Positions 20,037-28,359 of a stretch of 64,000 nt of DNA are shown in pieces; position 1 is the stretch's first letter; each line of letters begins with the position of its first letter. The position numbers and the translations under genes are program-made. The notes below the pieces were generated by a model that worked only from the letters and a program-made list of their open reading frames with translations, did not search any database and was not told the origin of the DNA. The stretch is from Bradyrhizobium manausense (lineage in GTDB: Bacteria > Pseudomonadota > Alphaproteobacteria > Rhizobiales > Xanthobacteraceae), in contig NZ_JAFCJI010000001.1 of the NCBI RefSeq assembly GCF_018131105.1, positions 2,790,001-2,854,000 on the forward strand, written 5' to 3'.

Positions 20037-20951
20037 CTAACTGGTCCAGATCGCGGCAGCGGCCATCGAAAGGCCGCGGCGCACCGCTTCATCGGCATCG
20101 ATCGGGTTCACGATAACCGACAGCGCGTCGAACGCCTGCCGGTACAGAGAAGCCAACCGGCCCGACGCGATCAGCGTGATGCCGGCCTTTGGCATTGCGC
20201 CGGAAAGGCCTGCCGCGAGCTCCGCGCCGATCAACGTGCCCGACAGAGTCTCGCGCGCTGCGGCGGGCGTGCCGCCGAACAGCAGCTGACGTGACCTTGC
20301 GGTGAACAGGAGGTTTGCGGCGAACGCAGGCGCCTCGAACGCGGCTTTCACCGCCGCCTGGAAGCTCCTGGCATCCTGGGCCTCCTCGGCGCCGGCGATT
20401 GCGAGCGACAAGATCGTTTCGCGCGACACGACGCTGAAGAGCTCGCCGGTCATGAAGGTCGAGAAATGCGCGACCGTGCCGTCCTTGACCCGCACCCATT
20501 TCGAATGGGTGCCGGGCATGCAAACCAGCGCCTCGCCCGCAGCGTCGAGGCCGAGGGCGCCGAGCAATTGCGTCTCCTCGCCGCGCATCACGTCCGGCGA
20601 CTTGGCGTCGCGTTGCGCGATGCCCGGCAGGATGCGGATGTCGCGCGCCGTGCCCGGCACGCGGGCGGCCTGCTCGAGGATCGCGGACAAGGGCGCTGGC
20701 GTGTCGACGTAGCCGGCCTCGACCCAGCCGGTCTTGGCCCCGGCCATGCCGCAGACCAGAACCGGCACATGAGCCGGCGCGCTGACGGCGGTGAGGTGCG
20801 ATTGCAGCACGCCGGGGAAGCCGGCCTTGGCCGCCGCCAGCATGCCCTCATCGCTGCGGCGCTCGGCCAGCACCTGGCCGGCGCGATCGACCAGCCAGAG
20901 CCGGAAGCTGCTGGTGCCCCAGTCCACCGCGACGTAAGCGGGTTCGGTCAT
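20037..20951 (-). CDS. dgoK: 2-dehydro-3-deoxygalactonokinase
   Basis: This 304-residue sugar kinase of the DgoK family starts at ATG 20951 (MTEPAYVAVDWGTSSFRLWL). The DWGTSSFR phosphate motif, VCGMAGAKTGWVE, RGEETQLLGAL and PGTHSKWV are diagnostic. It phosphorylates 2-dehydro-3-deoxy-D-galactonate with ATP, and the product goes to dgoA, 14 bp downstream. The galactonate dehydratase and a transporter are not nearby, so the pathway is completed elsewhere in the genome. The gene is divergent from the LLM oxidoreductase gene. Confidence 0.94.
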   Translation of the reverse strand: MTEPAYVAVDWGTSSFRLWLVDRAGQVLAERRSDEGMLAAAKAGFPGVLQSHLTAVSAPAHVPVLVCGMAGAKTGWVEAGYVDTPAPLSAILEQAARVPGTARDIRILPGIAQRDAKSPDVMRGEETQLLGALGLDAAGEALVCMPGTHSKWVRVKDGTVAHFSTFMTGELFSVVSRETILSLAIAGAEEAQDARSFQAAVKAAFEAPAFAANLLFTARSRQLLFGGTPAAARETLSGTLIGAELAAGLSGAMPKAGITLIASGRLASLYRQAFDALSVIVNPIDADEAVRRGLSMAAAAIWTS

Positions 20952-20985
20952 TTCCAATCGTATCCTTAGTCTCACCGCCAAGACA

Positions 20986-21007
20986 CCGTCTCGCGACAAT
21001 GAGACGG
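20986..21007. promoter_or_regulatory. Inverted repeat, possible activator or repressor site
   Basis: CCGTCTC (20986-20992) and GAGACGG (21001-21007) form a perfect 7-bp inverted repeat with an 8-bp gap. It lies in the 218-bp divergent region between dgoK and the LLM oxidoreductase, about 85 bp upstream of the sigma-54 promoter. That is a typical enhancer position. A second palindrome, CGGCAATTGCCG, is at 21034-21045. Confidence 0.4.
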
Positions 21008-21089
21008 GGTTTTGCAAATCCGCCCCGGGATATCGGCAATTGCCGCCGCAAACCAGCGTTTTCTCGCGGGCCCGAGGCGAGGGGCGCGC

Positions 21090-21105
21090 TGGCACACCGC
21101 TTGCT
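21090..21105 (+). promoter_or_regulatory. Sigma-54 (RpoN) promoter
   Basis: TGGCAC, then five bases, then TTGCT matches the -24/-12 consensus (TGGCAC-N5-TTGCW) exactly, with the invariant GG and GC correctly spaced. Transcription would start near 21117, about 53 bp upstream of the LLM oxidoreductase ATG. A sigma-54 activator gene lies just beyond this two-gene unit. Confidence 0.8.
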
Positions 21106-21169
21106 GAAGCTGTCTCGTTTACGCCCCGGAACGCGCGGCAAGACGCGTCAACATCAGATGAGGAAATCC

Positions 21170-22267
21170 ATGGAGATCGGCTATTTCACGATGCCTTCGC
21201 ATCCGCCGGAGTGCGGCCTGAAGGAAGGACATGATTGGGACCTGCAGGTCCTGCGCTGGCTCGACGAGCTCGGCTACCAGGAGGCCTGGATCGGCGAGCA
21301 CCACACCGCGCCGTGGGAACCCAATCCCACGCCGGACCTGCTGATCGCGCAAGCCCTGATGCAGACCAAGAATATTCGCATCGGACCAGGCGGCTTCCTG
21401 CTGCCCTATCACCACCCGGCCGAGCTGGCCAACCGCGTCGCGATGCTCGACCATCTCTCCGAGGGCCGGCTCAATTTCGGCGTCGCGGCGAGCGGCCTGC
21501 CGAGCGACTGGGCGATGTTCAACGTCGACGGCATGAGCGGGCAGAACCGCGACATGACCCGCGAGGCGCTGGAAATCATCCTCAAGCTCTGGACTGAACC
21601 TGCCCCCTTCACCCACAAAGGCAAATTCTGGACGGTGACCAAGCCGGACACGATGTTCGATTTCCTCAAGCCGCACATCAAGCCGCTGCAGGCGCCGCAT
21701 CCGCCGATCGGCGTTGCCGGGCTCTCGAAGAATTCGGACACGCTGAAGCTTGCGGGCGAGCGCGGCTTCATCCCGATGAGCCTCAACCTCAACCCGGCCT
21801 ATGTCTCCAGCCATTGGGATTCGGTCGAGATCGGCGCCGCGAAAACCGGCCGCAAGCCGAACCGGCAGGACTGGCGCCTGGTGCGCGAGGTCTTCGTCGC
21901 CGACACCGACGAGGAGGCCTGGAAGCTCTCCACCGGCGACATGATGGGCCGGATGATGAGTGAGTACTTCCTTCCGTTGCTCGGCCATTTCGGCTTCAAG
22001 GACTATCTGAAGCACGCGCCCGACGTGCCCGATAGCGACGTCACCGTCGAATATTGCGCCAAGCGGAACTGGATCGTCGGCTCGCCGGCCACCGTCGCCG
22101 AGAAGATCGAGAAGATCTACGACGAGGTCGGCGGCTTCGGCGTGCTCTGCGTGTTCGGCTTTGACTACAAGCACAAGCCGGAAGCCTGGCACCACTCGCT
22201 CTCGCTGCTCAAGAACGAGGTGATGCCGCGCCTGAAGCATCTCGGCTCCGCGCAGAAGGCGGCTTGA
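21170..22267 (+). CDS. LLM class flavin-dependent oxidoreductase
   Basis: This 365-residue bacterial-luciferase-like TIM barrel has MEIGYFTMPSHPP at the start, the EAWIGEHH stretch, LPYHHPAELANRVAMLDHLSEG, and NFGVAASGLPSDW. I start it at ATG 21170, which has a GAGGA ribosome site; ATG 21158 contains that site. It uses reduced flavin and O2 to oxidise a small organic substrate. The flavin reductase gene 57 bp downstream supplies FMNH2, so the two form a two-component monooxygenase. The sigma-54 promoter at 21090 should drive both. Confidence 0.93.
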   Translation: MEIGYFTMPSHPPECGLKEGHDWDLQVLRWLDELGYQEAWIGEHHTAPWEPNPTPDLLIAQALMQTKNIRIGPGGFLLPYHHPAELANRVAMLDHLSEGRLNFGVAASGLPSDWAMFNVDGMSGQNRDMTREALEIILKLWTEPAPFTHKGKFWTVTKPDTMFDFLKPHIKPLQAPHPPIGVAGLSKNSDTLKLAGERGFIPMSLNLNPAYVSSHWDSVEIGAAKTGRKPNRQDWRLVREVFVADTDEEAWKLSTGDMMGRMMSEYFLPLLGHFGFKDYLKHAPDVPDSDVTVEYCAKRNWIVGSPATVAEKIEKIYDEVGGFGVLCVFGFDYKHKPEAWHHSLSLLKNEVMPRLKHLGSAQKAA

Positions 22268-22324
22268 CCCGCAGCGGGTGCGGCGCAATCGTGCCGCACC
22301 CGCCTCTATTTCGGAGATTTCCGC

Positions 22325-22894
22325 GTGACGGTCGATGCCAAGCCTCTCGACGCAAAGGATTTCAAGCAGGCGATGCGCCAATGCGCCGGCGCGGTTGCGC
22401 TGGTCACCGTCGGTGCCGAGCATGGCAAGCGCACCGGACTGACGGTGACCTCGGCCTGCTCGCTGTCGGACAATCCGCCGTCGCTGATCGTCTGCGTCAA
22501 CCGCAACGCCAGTGCGCACACCCGCATCCGCGAGGAAGGCGCCTTCGCGATCAACTTCCTGCACGAGGATCACGCCCTGCTGGCGCTCACCTTCAGCGGC
22601 CAGAAGGGCGTCAACGGCGACGATCGTTTTGCCTTCGGCCAGTGGACGCGCGGTGAAACGGGCGCGCCGGTGCTGACCGATGCTGTCGCCGCGTTCGACT
22701 GCGTGCTGGCGCAAGAGTTCGAGACCAAGACGCACTCGATCTTCGTCGGCGAGGTACGTGGCGCGACACATTTGGCCACGGCGACGCCGCTGGTCTACTT
22801 GCGCAGCAGTTTCCACACGCCGCAGGAGATGCGCGAGACCGTTTCAGTCGGCGACCTCGATTCGCGGCATCTGAGCTGGACGGATTTTTCGTAA
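22325..22894 (+). CDS. Flavin reductase family protein (monooxygenase reductase component)
   Basis: The 189-residue protein starts at GTG 22325 (GGAG upstream). It has the split-barrel flavin reductase fold: FKQAMRQCAGAVALVTVG, TVTSACSLSDNPPSLIVCVNRNAS (flavin binding) and FAINFLHEDH, ending with HTPQEMRE and a short tail. It reduces FMN or FAD with NAD(P)H for the upstream LLM monooxygenase. A hairpin between its stop and the convergent regulator may terminate both transcripts. Confidence 0.92.
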   Translation: MTVDAKPLDAKDFKQAMRQCAGAVALVTVGAEHGKRTGLTVTSACSLSDNPPSLIVCVNRNASAHTRIREEGAFAINFLHEDHALLALTFSGQKGVNGDDRFAFGQWTRGETGAPVLTDAVAAFDCVLAQEFETKTHSIFVGEVRGATHLATATPLVYLRSSFHTPQEMRETVSVGDLDSRHLSWTDFS

Positions 22895-22918
22895 GGACGA
22901 GCTACAAGTTCGGTGCCC

Positions 22919-22946
22919 TTCCCTTCGCCCCTTGTGGGAAAGGGAA
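22919..22946. terminator. Imperfect hairpin between convergent genes
   Basis: TTCCCTT (22919-22925) pairs with AAGGGAA (22940-22946), and CCC/GGG extends it inside. It lies between convergent stops at 22894 and 22957. No clear U-run follows on either strand, so the terminator role is tentative. Confidence 0.35.
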
Positions 22947-22956
22947 AGAGAGATCG

Positions 22957-24807
22957 CTACTGCGCTGTCTCGATCTTCAGCTGCTTGATCTTCCGGTACA
23001 GTGTCGCGCGGCTGAGCTTCAGCGCACGCGCTGCCTCCGTCACGCGGCCGCCGTGCTTGCGGAGTACCTCGATGATCGTGGCGCGCTCGGCCGCTTCGAG
23101 ATCGGCCTGCGCTGTCCGGCCACCAAACGGCGGCAGATCGAGATCGGCATCCATGATCACGCCATCCTCCGCCGTGCAGCCGGCGAGCCGCAGTACATGG
23201 CGCAGTTGGCGCATGTTGCCGGGGTAGGGATAGGCCGCGAGTTGCGCCCAGGCCTCCTGTGAGAGGCGGCAGTTCGGCGCCTCCTCGCGCGCGATCTGGC
23301 GGATGATGTCATCCCGGTCCGCGCGCTCGCGCAAGGCCGGCAGCCGCACCTCCATGCCGCGCAGGCGGAAATAGAGGTCGGCGCGGAAAGCCCCCTCCTC
23401 CGCCATGCGGCCGAGATCGCGATGGGTGGCGCTGATCAAGCGGATATCCACCGGCACCGGCTTGAGCGCACCGAGCGGCCAGACCTCGCGGTTTTCGAGC
23501 ACGCGCAAGAGCCGCGTCTGCAGCGCGATCGGCATGTCGCCGATCTCATCGAGGAACAGCGTGCCGCCGTCGGCCTGCACGATCAGACCCTTCGAGCCGT
23601 CGCGGCGCGCGCCGGTGAAGGCGCCGGCCTCGTAACCAAACAGCTCGGCATCGATCAGGCTCTCCGGCATCGCCGCGCAATTCAGCGCGACGTAGTTGTT
23701 GCGGGACCTGTTGCTCGCCGCATGAATCGCGCGCGCGAACACATCCTTGCCGACGCCGGTCTCGCCATGCAGCAGCACCGGCAAATTGTGATCGCCGATG
23801 CTCCGCAAGCGCTTCACGCTCTTGACCAGGCCCGGATCGCGGCCAGCGAGCCGATACAGCGCATCGAAGCGATCGACGGGCGCATCACGGCGTAGCGTGG
23901 CGGACTTGACGCGCTGCGGAGGGGAGACATGGCTTTGCCCGAGCGGACGGCCATCGGCGCGACGCAATTCGACGAACTCGTCCGCGTTGCGCGCATGGTC
24001 GAGCTTGATGTAGCGCGACAGATCGATGCCTGAAGCGATCAGTCCGTCGGTAAGGCCCAGCAAGGCGCGCGCCGAGCGGCAGGCGCCGACAATGCGGCGA
24101 TCGTCGTCATAGGCGAGCAGGCCGCTGCCGCCATCGCCCGGCACGGTCGCGATCCAGGCGCTGCGGAAATGATCGCGGAAGATCGCGCCCTCCATCCGCC
24201 GCGTCGCTTCCATGGTCACCGAGAGCGCAAGCTGATGCGCGGCCCGCTCGAGATCCTCGCGGCACGAGGTGATGTTGATCGCACCGGCGAGACGCCCGGC
24301 CTGGTCGAACAGCGGCGCGACGGCGCAGGAGAACATGTGCCACTGGGCACGAAAATGCTCGTCGCGATGCACCAGGATCGGCTTCTGCTCCGCGAGGCAA
24401 GTCCCCAGCCCGTTGGTGCCTTCAAACGTCTCGGCGAAGTTCGAGCCGGTATAGATCTTCCAGTCCATGAACATCCGTGCGTCGGCCTCGGCCGGCAGCC
24501 GGCTGAACAGCATGGTCGCGTTCACGTCCGCCAGATTGACGCAATAGCCGGCGTCCCGCAGCACGCGGGCGAGATCGTCGAGCTCGGGCGTGAGCAGCCG
24601 GATGGTCTCCTCCAGCGGCTCAGCGACGTGACGGACCTCGGACTCGGTGAGCGTCTGCGGCGGCCCCTGCCGGGCGGGATCGAGCTTGTGGCTGATCAGG
24701 CAGCGCCGCCATGAGTTCTCGATACGCGAAGATGCATCGACGTCGGCCACGTGATTGGCCACGGACAAGACACGGGCGACATGGTTCGAGGCCGAAAGGC
24801 TGGCCAT
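22957..24807 (-). CDS. Sigma-54-dependent transcriptional activator (AcoR type)
   Basis: The 616-residue protein starts at ATG 24807 (GGAG 8 bp away). It has an N-terminal GAF-like sensing region (about 60-200; ADARMFMDWKIYTGSNFAETFEGTNGLGTC), a linker, the AAA+ domain with Walker A GETGVGKD, the sigma-54 contact loop GAFTGA, Walker B GGTLFLDEIGD and R fingers, and a C-terminal Fis-type HTH (GGRVTEAARALKLSRATLY). It resembles the AcoR group that activates acetoin, alcohol or ketone oxidation operons. It converges on the LLM/flavin reductase pair, whose promoter has a canonical -24/-12 box, so it very likely controls that pair. Confidence 0.94.
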   Translation of the reverse strand: MASLSASNHVARVLSVANHVADVDASSRIENSWRRCLISHKLDPARQGPPQTLTESEVRHVAEPLEETIRLLTPELDDLARVLRDAGYCVNLADVNATMLFSRLPAEADARMFMDWKIYTGSNFAETFEGTNGLGTCLAEQKPILVHRDEHFRAQWHMFSCAVAPLFDQAGRLAGAINITSCREDLERAAHQLALSVTMEATRRMEGAIFRDHFRSAWIATVPGDGGSGLLAYDDDRRIVGACRSARALLGLTDGLIASGIDLSRYIKLDHARNADEFVELRRADGRPLGQSHVSPPQRVKSATLRRDAPVDRFDALYRLAGRDPGLVKSVKRLRSIGDHNLPVLLHGETGVGKDVFARAIHAASNRSRNNYVALNCAAMPESLIDAELFGYEAGAFTGARRDGSKGLIVQADGGTLFLDEIGDMPIALQTRLLRVLENREVWPLGALKPVPVDIRLISATHRDLGRMAEEGAFRADLYFRLRGMEVRLPALRERADRDDIIRQIAREEAPNCRLSQEAWAQLAAYPYPGNMRQLRHVLRLAGCTAEDGVIMDADLDLPPFGGRTAQADLEAAERATIIEVLRKHGGRVTEAARALKLSRATLYRKIKQLKIETAQ

Positions 24808-24909
24808 CGCGGACGTCTCCACCCTGCATTATGGTGCAAAGTCTGGCACCACAGGCGGGGATGTCAATCGGGAACCGGGATCGTGGATGGAGGCAGGCCG
24901 TACCCGCAT

Positions 24910-24995
24910 CGTCATGCCCGGGCTTGTCCCGGGCATCCACGTTCTTTCGAACGCGCGGCAACGCGTGGATGGCCGGGACACGCCCGGCCATGACG
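24910..24995. repeat. Dispersed palindromic repeat (type C)
   Basis: CGTCATGCCCGGGC... and ...GCCCGGCCATGACG form an imperfect inverted repeat over the whole 86 bp, with GGCATCCACG opposite CGTGGATGGCC inside. It occupies the gap between the sigma-54 activator start and the carboxylase stop. This unit (CGTCATGCCCGGGCTTG edge) is a known type of dispersed intergenic element in Rhizobiales, as far as I recall. Confidence 0.75.
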
Positions 24996-25042
24996 ACGCT
25001 GAGGCAGATTGCCTCAAGCAGCTCTGATTTGCTGCACCGCCC

Positions 25043-28000
25043 TCACCACGTATCGATGCACGGCCGCTTCTTTTCCGTCCGCGCCGGCGGTTTCGGCACC
25101 GAGCGGAGGCCCGCAGTGATCCAGCGCCGCGTCTCGGCGGGGTCGATGACATTGTCGATCTCGAACACCGAGGCGATCGAGACCGCCTTTCCGTTGGCAT
25201 AGAGCTCGGCGACCTTGTTGCGGTAATAGGTCTCGCGCTCCTCGGGATCGGCGATCGCCTCCATCTCCTTGCGGAAGCCGAGGCGGACATAACCCTCCAG
25301 ACCCATGCCGCCGAACTCGCCGGTCGGCCAGGCCGCGGTGAAGAAGGAGGCGTGGAAGCCGCCGCCGATCATCGACTGCGCGCCCAGTCCATAGCCCTTG
25401 CGCAGCACAATGCCGAACAGCGGCACGGTGAGGCTCGCGCCCGTGACAAACATGCGCGAGACGTGGCGCACGATCGCCGTCTTCTCGGCTTCCGGACCGA
25501 CCATGAAGCCAGGCGTGTCGCAGAGCGAAACGATCGGCAGATCGAAGGCATCGCACAACTGAAGGAAGCGCGCGGCCTTGTCGCCGGCGTCGGCGTCGAT
25601 CGCGCCGCCGAGATGACGCGGATTGTTGGCGATCAGGCCGAACGGCTTGCCCTCGATGCGGATCAGGGCGGTGATCATGCCGACGCCGTAATCGCGGCGC
25701 AGCTCCAGCACGCTGTCCTTGTCGGCGACGAGATCGATCACGCTGCGGATGTCGTAGACGCGCAGGCGATTCTCCGGGATGGCGCGGCGGAGCAGGCGTT
25801 GGTCCGCGGCCTCCCAGTCGCTGACCGCCCCCTGGAAGTAGGACAGATATTTCTGCGCGACAGAGGTCGCCTCTTCCTCATCCTCGACCACGATGTCGAT
25901 GACGCCGTTCGGGGACTGGAAGGAGACCGGGCCGACCTCGGCCGGATGATAGACGCCGAGCCCGCCGCCTTCGATCATGGCGGGGCCGCCCATGCCGATC
26001 GAGGCGTTCCTGGTCGCGATGATGACGTCGCAGCAGCCGAGCATCGCCGCGTTGCCGGCGAAGCAATAACCGGAGACGATTCCAATGACAGGCACAAGAC
26101 CGGAAAGCCTTGCGAACTGCACGAACGATGGCCCATCGAGGCCGGTCATGCCAAGCCGGTCGGTATCGCCCGGCCGCCCGCCGCCGCCCTCCGCGTAAAA
26201 CACCAGCGGCACACGCCAGTCCTCCGCAAGCGTGAGCATGCGGTCGATCTTCTTGTGGTTCATGTGGCCCTGCGTGCCTGCGAGCACCGTGTAGTCATAG
26301 GCCACGACGATGCAGCGCGCGGCGTCGCCGCCGAACTTCTCGGCGTTGACGGTGGCGACGCCCATGACGAGGCCGTCGGCCGGCGTATTCTTGATGAGGT
26401 CGTCGAGCTTGCGCCGGCGCCGCTGGGCCGCGATCGCGAGGCTGCCATATTCCATGAATGAGCCGTCGTCGACCAGTTGGTCGACGTTCTCGCGCGCGCT
26501 GCGCTGGTTGGTGTTGCGGCGGCGCTCGACCGAGGCCGGGCGGTTCGCATCCAGCGTGTTGGCCTGGCGTGCGATCAGCTCGGCCAGATCAGGACGGATG
26601 TGGTCGAGATCGATGTCCGCTTCCGCCGCCACGTGATCGGCTGCGACGTCGAGCGGCTCCAGATACATGATCGGCTCACCATGCAGCAGCGTGACGCCGT
26701 CGCCGGCGATGAGTTTCGTCACGCGGCCACCCTGCTCGGCCATGACCAGATGCTCCATCTTCATGGACTCGATCACGGCGAGCTGCTGGCCGGGGCGCAC
26801 GATCTCGCCTTCCCTGACCTGGATGGCGACGATGGTCCCTTGCAGAGGCGCAGCGACGGCTACCGCGCCTTCGGGCACGGCTTGCGCGACGTTTGCTTCA
26901 GCGGCGTGTGCGCCACCGCGTTCGACCGCTGCAAAGTAGAGCGGCTTGGCCGCACCGTCGGCGGCCTCGACGAGTTTTGCGATGTTGCGGTCGATGAAGT
27001 CGGTCGCGATGCGATTGGTCCTGAAGTCGGGATGCGCCAGCACCGCCTGGAGGAAAGCCATGTTGGTGATCACGCCGTCGATCCGGAATTCGCGCAAGGC
27101 GCGCGAGGCCTTCGCCACGACATCGTGCCAGGCCTCGCCCGGCGTGTGAACGACGACCTTGGCCAGCAGCGAGTCGAACGCCGCGCTGGTCTTGTAGCCC
27201 GCATAGCCAAAACTATCGACGCGGACGCCGGGGCCTGACGGCGGCTCGAACACCGCAAGCACGCCGCCGGTCGGATGCGTCGCGCCTGACACGTCCAGCG
27301 TCTCCATGTTGACGCGGAGCTGCATCGCATAGCCGCGCGGCTTCGGTATGGCGCCCTGCGCGAGGCCGAGGGAGGCCAGCGATGCGCCCCCGGCAATCGC
27401 GAGCTGGGCGCGGACGAGGTCGAGGCCGAGCACCTCTTCCGTCACGGTATGCTCGACCTGGAGCCGCGGATTGGCCTCGATGAAGGCAAAGCTGTCGTCG
27501 GCGGTGCCGTCGACCAGAAATTCGAAGGTGCCGAGATTGTCATACGACGCAGCCGTCGCGAGCTGCCTGGCAGCCTCGATGATGCGGCCGCGCAAGGCGT
27601 CGCCCAGCGAGGGGCTCGGCGCCACCTCGATCAGCTTCTGGTGCCGGCGCTGGATGGTGCACTCGCGCTCCCAGAGATGCGAGATCGCACCGTGATGATC
27701 GCCGATGATCTGCACCTCGATATGCCGCGCTTGGCGGATCAGACGTTCAGCGTAGACACCGTCGAAACCAAACGCCGCCTTGGCCTCGGACTGGCAGCGC
27801 GCATAAGCTTCCGCGATATCTGATGCGTTCTCGACGACGCGCATGCCGCGGCCGCCGCCGCCGGCCATCGCCTTGATCACGATCGCCGCGTTGTTGCCGA
27901 GCGAAGTGAAGAACGCCGCGATCTCGTCGAGCGACGACGGTCCGCTGGTGCCGGCAATGATCGGCACGCCGCAACGCCTTGCCAGTTGCCGCGCGGCGAC

Positions 28001-28348
28001 CTTGTCGCCGAACAATTCCAGCGCGGCCGGCTTCGGCCCGACGAAGACGATGCCCGCATCTGCGCAGGCTTTTGCAAACGCCGCGTTCTCGCTGAGGAAG
28101 CCGTAGCCGGGATGCACGGCATCGCAACCGGCGCCCTTCGCCGCCTTCACCACAGCTTCGATGTCGAGATAGGCCCGCGCGCCACGGCCGGCGATCTCCA
28201 CGGCGTCATCGGCGACGCGCACATGCAGCGACAACGCGTCGTCAGCCGGATGGATCGCAACCGTTGCGATGCCGGCGTCGGCCGCGGCGCGCGCAATGCG
28301 GATGGCAATCTCGCCGCGATTGGCGATCAGGAGCTTCTTGAACGGCAT
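25043..28348 (-). CDS. Single-chain acyl-CoA carboxylase (BC-BCCP-CT fusion)
   Basis: The 1101 residues fuse all parts of a biotin-dependent acyl-CoA carboxylase. Biotin carboxylase is at about 1-450 (KLLIANRGEIAIR, GGGGRGMR ATP loop, EANPRLQVEH). Next is the biotin carrier domain with biotinyl Lys530 in ESMKMEH, and then the carboxyltransferase beta and alpha halves (about 620-1080; GGGGRPGDTDRLG, GYCFAGNAAMLG, GGFHASFF). Normal enzymes split these over two or three subunits. The layout matches single-chain long-chain acyl-CoA carboxylases. It is co-transcribed with the upstream CoA ligase (11-bp gap), so the ligase's acyl-CoA is the likely substrate. Confidence 0.94.
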   Translation of the reverse strand: MPFKKLLIANRGEIAIRIARAAADAGIATVAIHPADDALSLHVRVADDAVEIAGRGARAYLDIEAVVKAAKGAGCDAVHPGYGFLSENAAFAKACADAGIVFVGPKPAALELFGDKVAARQLARRCGVPIIAGTSGPSSLDEIAAFFTSLGNNAAIVIKAMAGGGGRGMRVVENASDIAEAYARCQSEAKAAFGFDGVYAERLIRQARHIEVQIIGDHHGAISHLWERECTIQRRHQKLIEVAPSPSLGDALRGRIIEAARQLATAASYDNLGTFEFLVDGTADDSFAFIEANPRLQVEHTVTEEVLGLDLVRAQLAIAGGASLASLGLAQGAIPKPRGYAMQLRVNMETLDVSGATHPTGGVLAVFEPPSGPGVRVDSFGYAGYKTSAAFDSLLAKVVVHTPGEAWHDVVAKASRALREFRIDGVITNMAFLQAVLAHPDFRTNRIATDFIDRNIAKLVEAADGAAKPLYFAAVERGGAHAAEANVAQAVPEGAVAVAAPLQGTIVAIQVREGEIVRPGQQLAVIESMKMEHLVMAEQGGRVTKLIAGDGVTLLHGEPIMYLEPLDVAADHVAAEADIDLDHIRPDLAELIARQANTLDANRPASVERRRNTNQRSARENVDQLVDDGSFMEYGSLAIAAQRRRRKLDDLIKNTPADGLVMGVATVNAEKFGGDAARCIVVAYDYTVLAGTQGHMNHKKIDRMLTLAEDWRVPLVFYAEGGGGRPGDTDRLGMTGLDGPSFVQFARLSGLVPVIGIVSGYCFAGNAAMLGCCDVIIATRNASIGMGGPAMIEGGGLGVYHPAEVGPVSFQSPNGVIDIVVEDEEEATSVAQKYLSYFQGAVSDWEAADQRLLRRAIPENRLRVYDIRSVIDLVADKDSVLELRRDYGVGMITALIRIEGKPFGLIANNPRHLGGAIDADAGDKAARFLQLCDAFDLPIVSLCDTPGFMVGPEAEKTAIVRHVSRMFVTGASLTVPLFGIVLRKGYGLGAQSMIGGGFHASFFTAAWPTGEFGGMGLEGYVRLGFRKEMEAIADPEERETYYRNKVAELYANGKAVSIASVFEIDNVIDPAETRRWITAGLRSVPKPPARTEKKRPCIDTW

Positions 28349-28359
28349 CGGTCTCTCAC

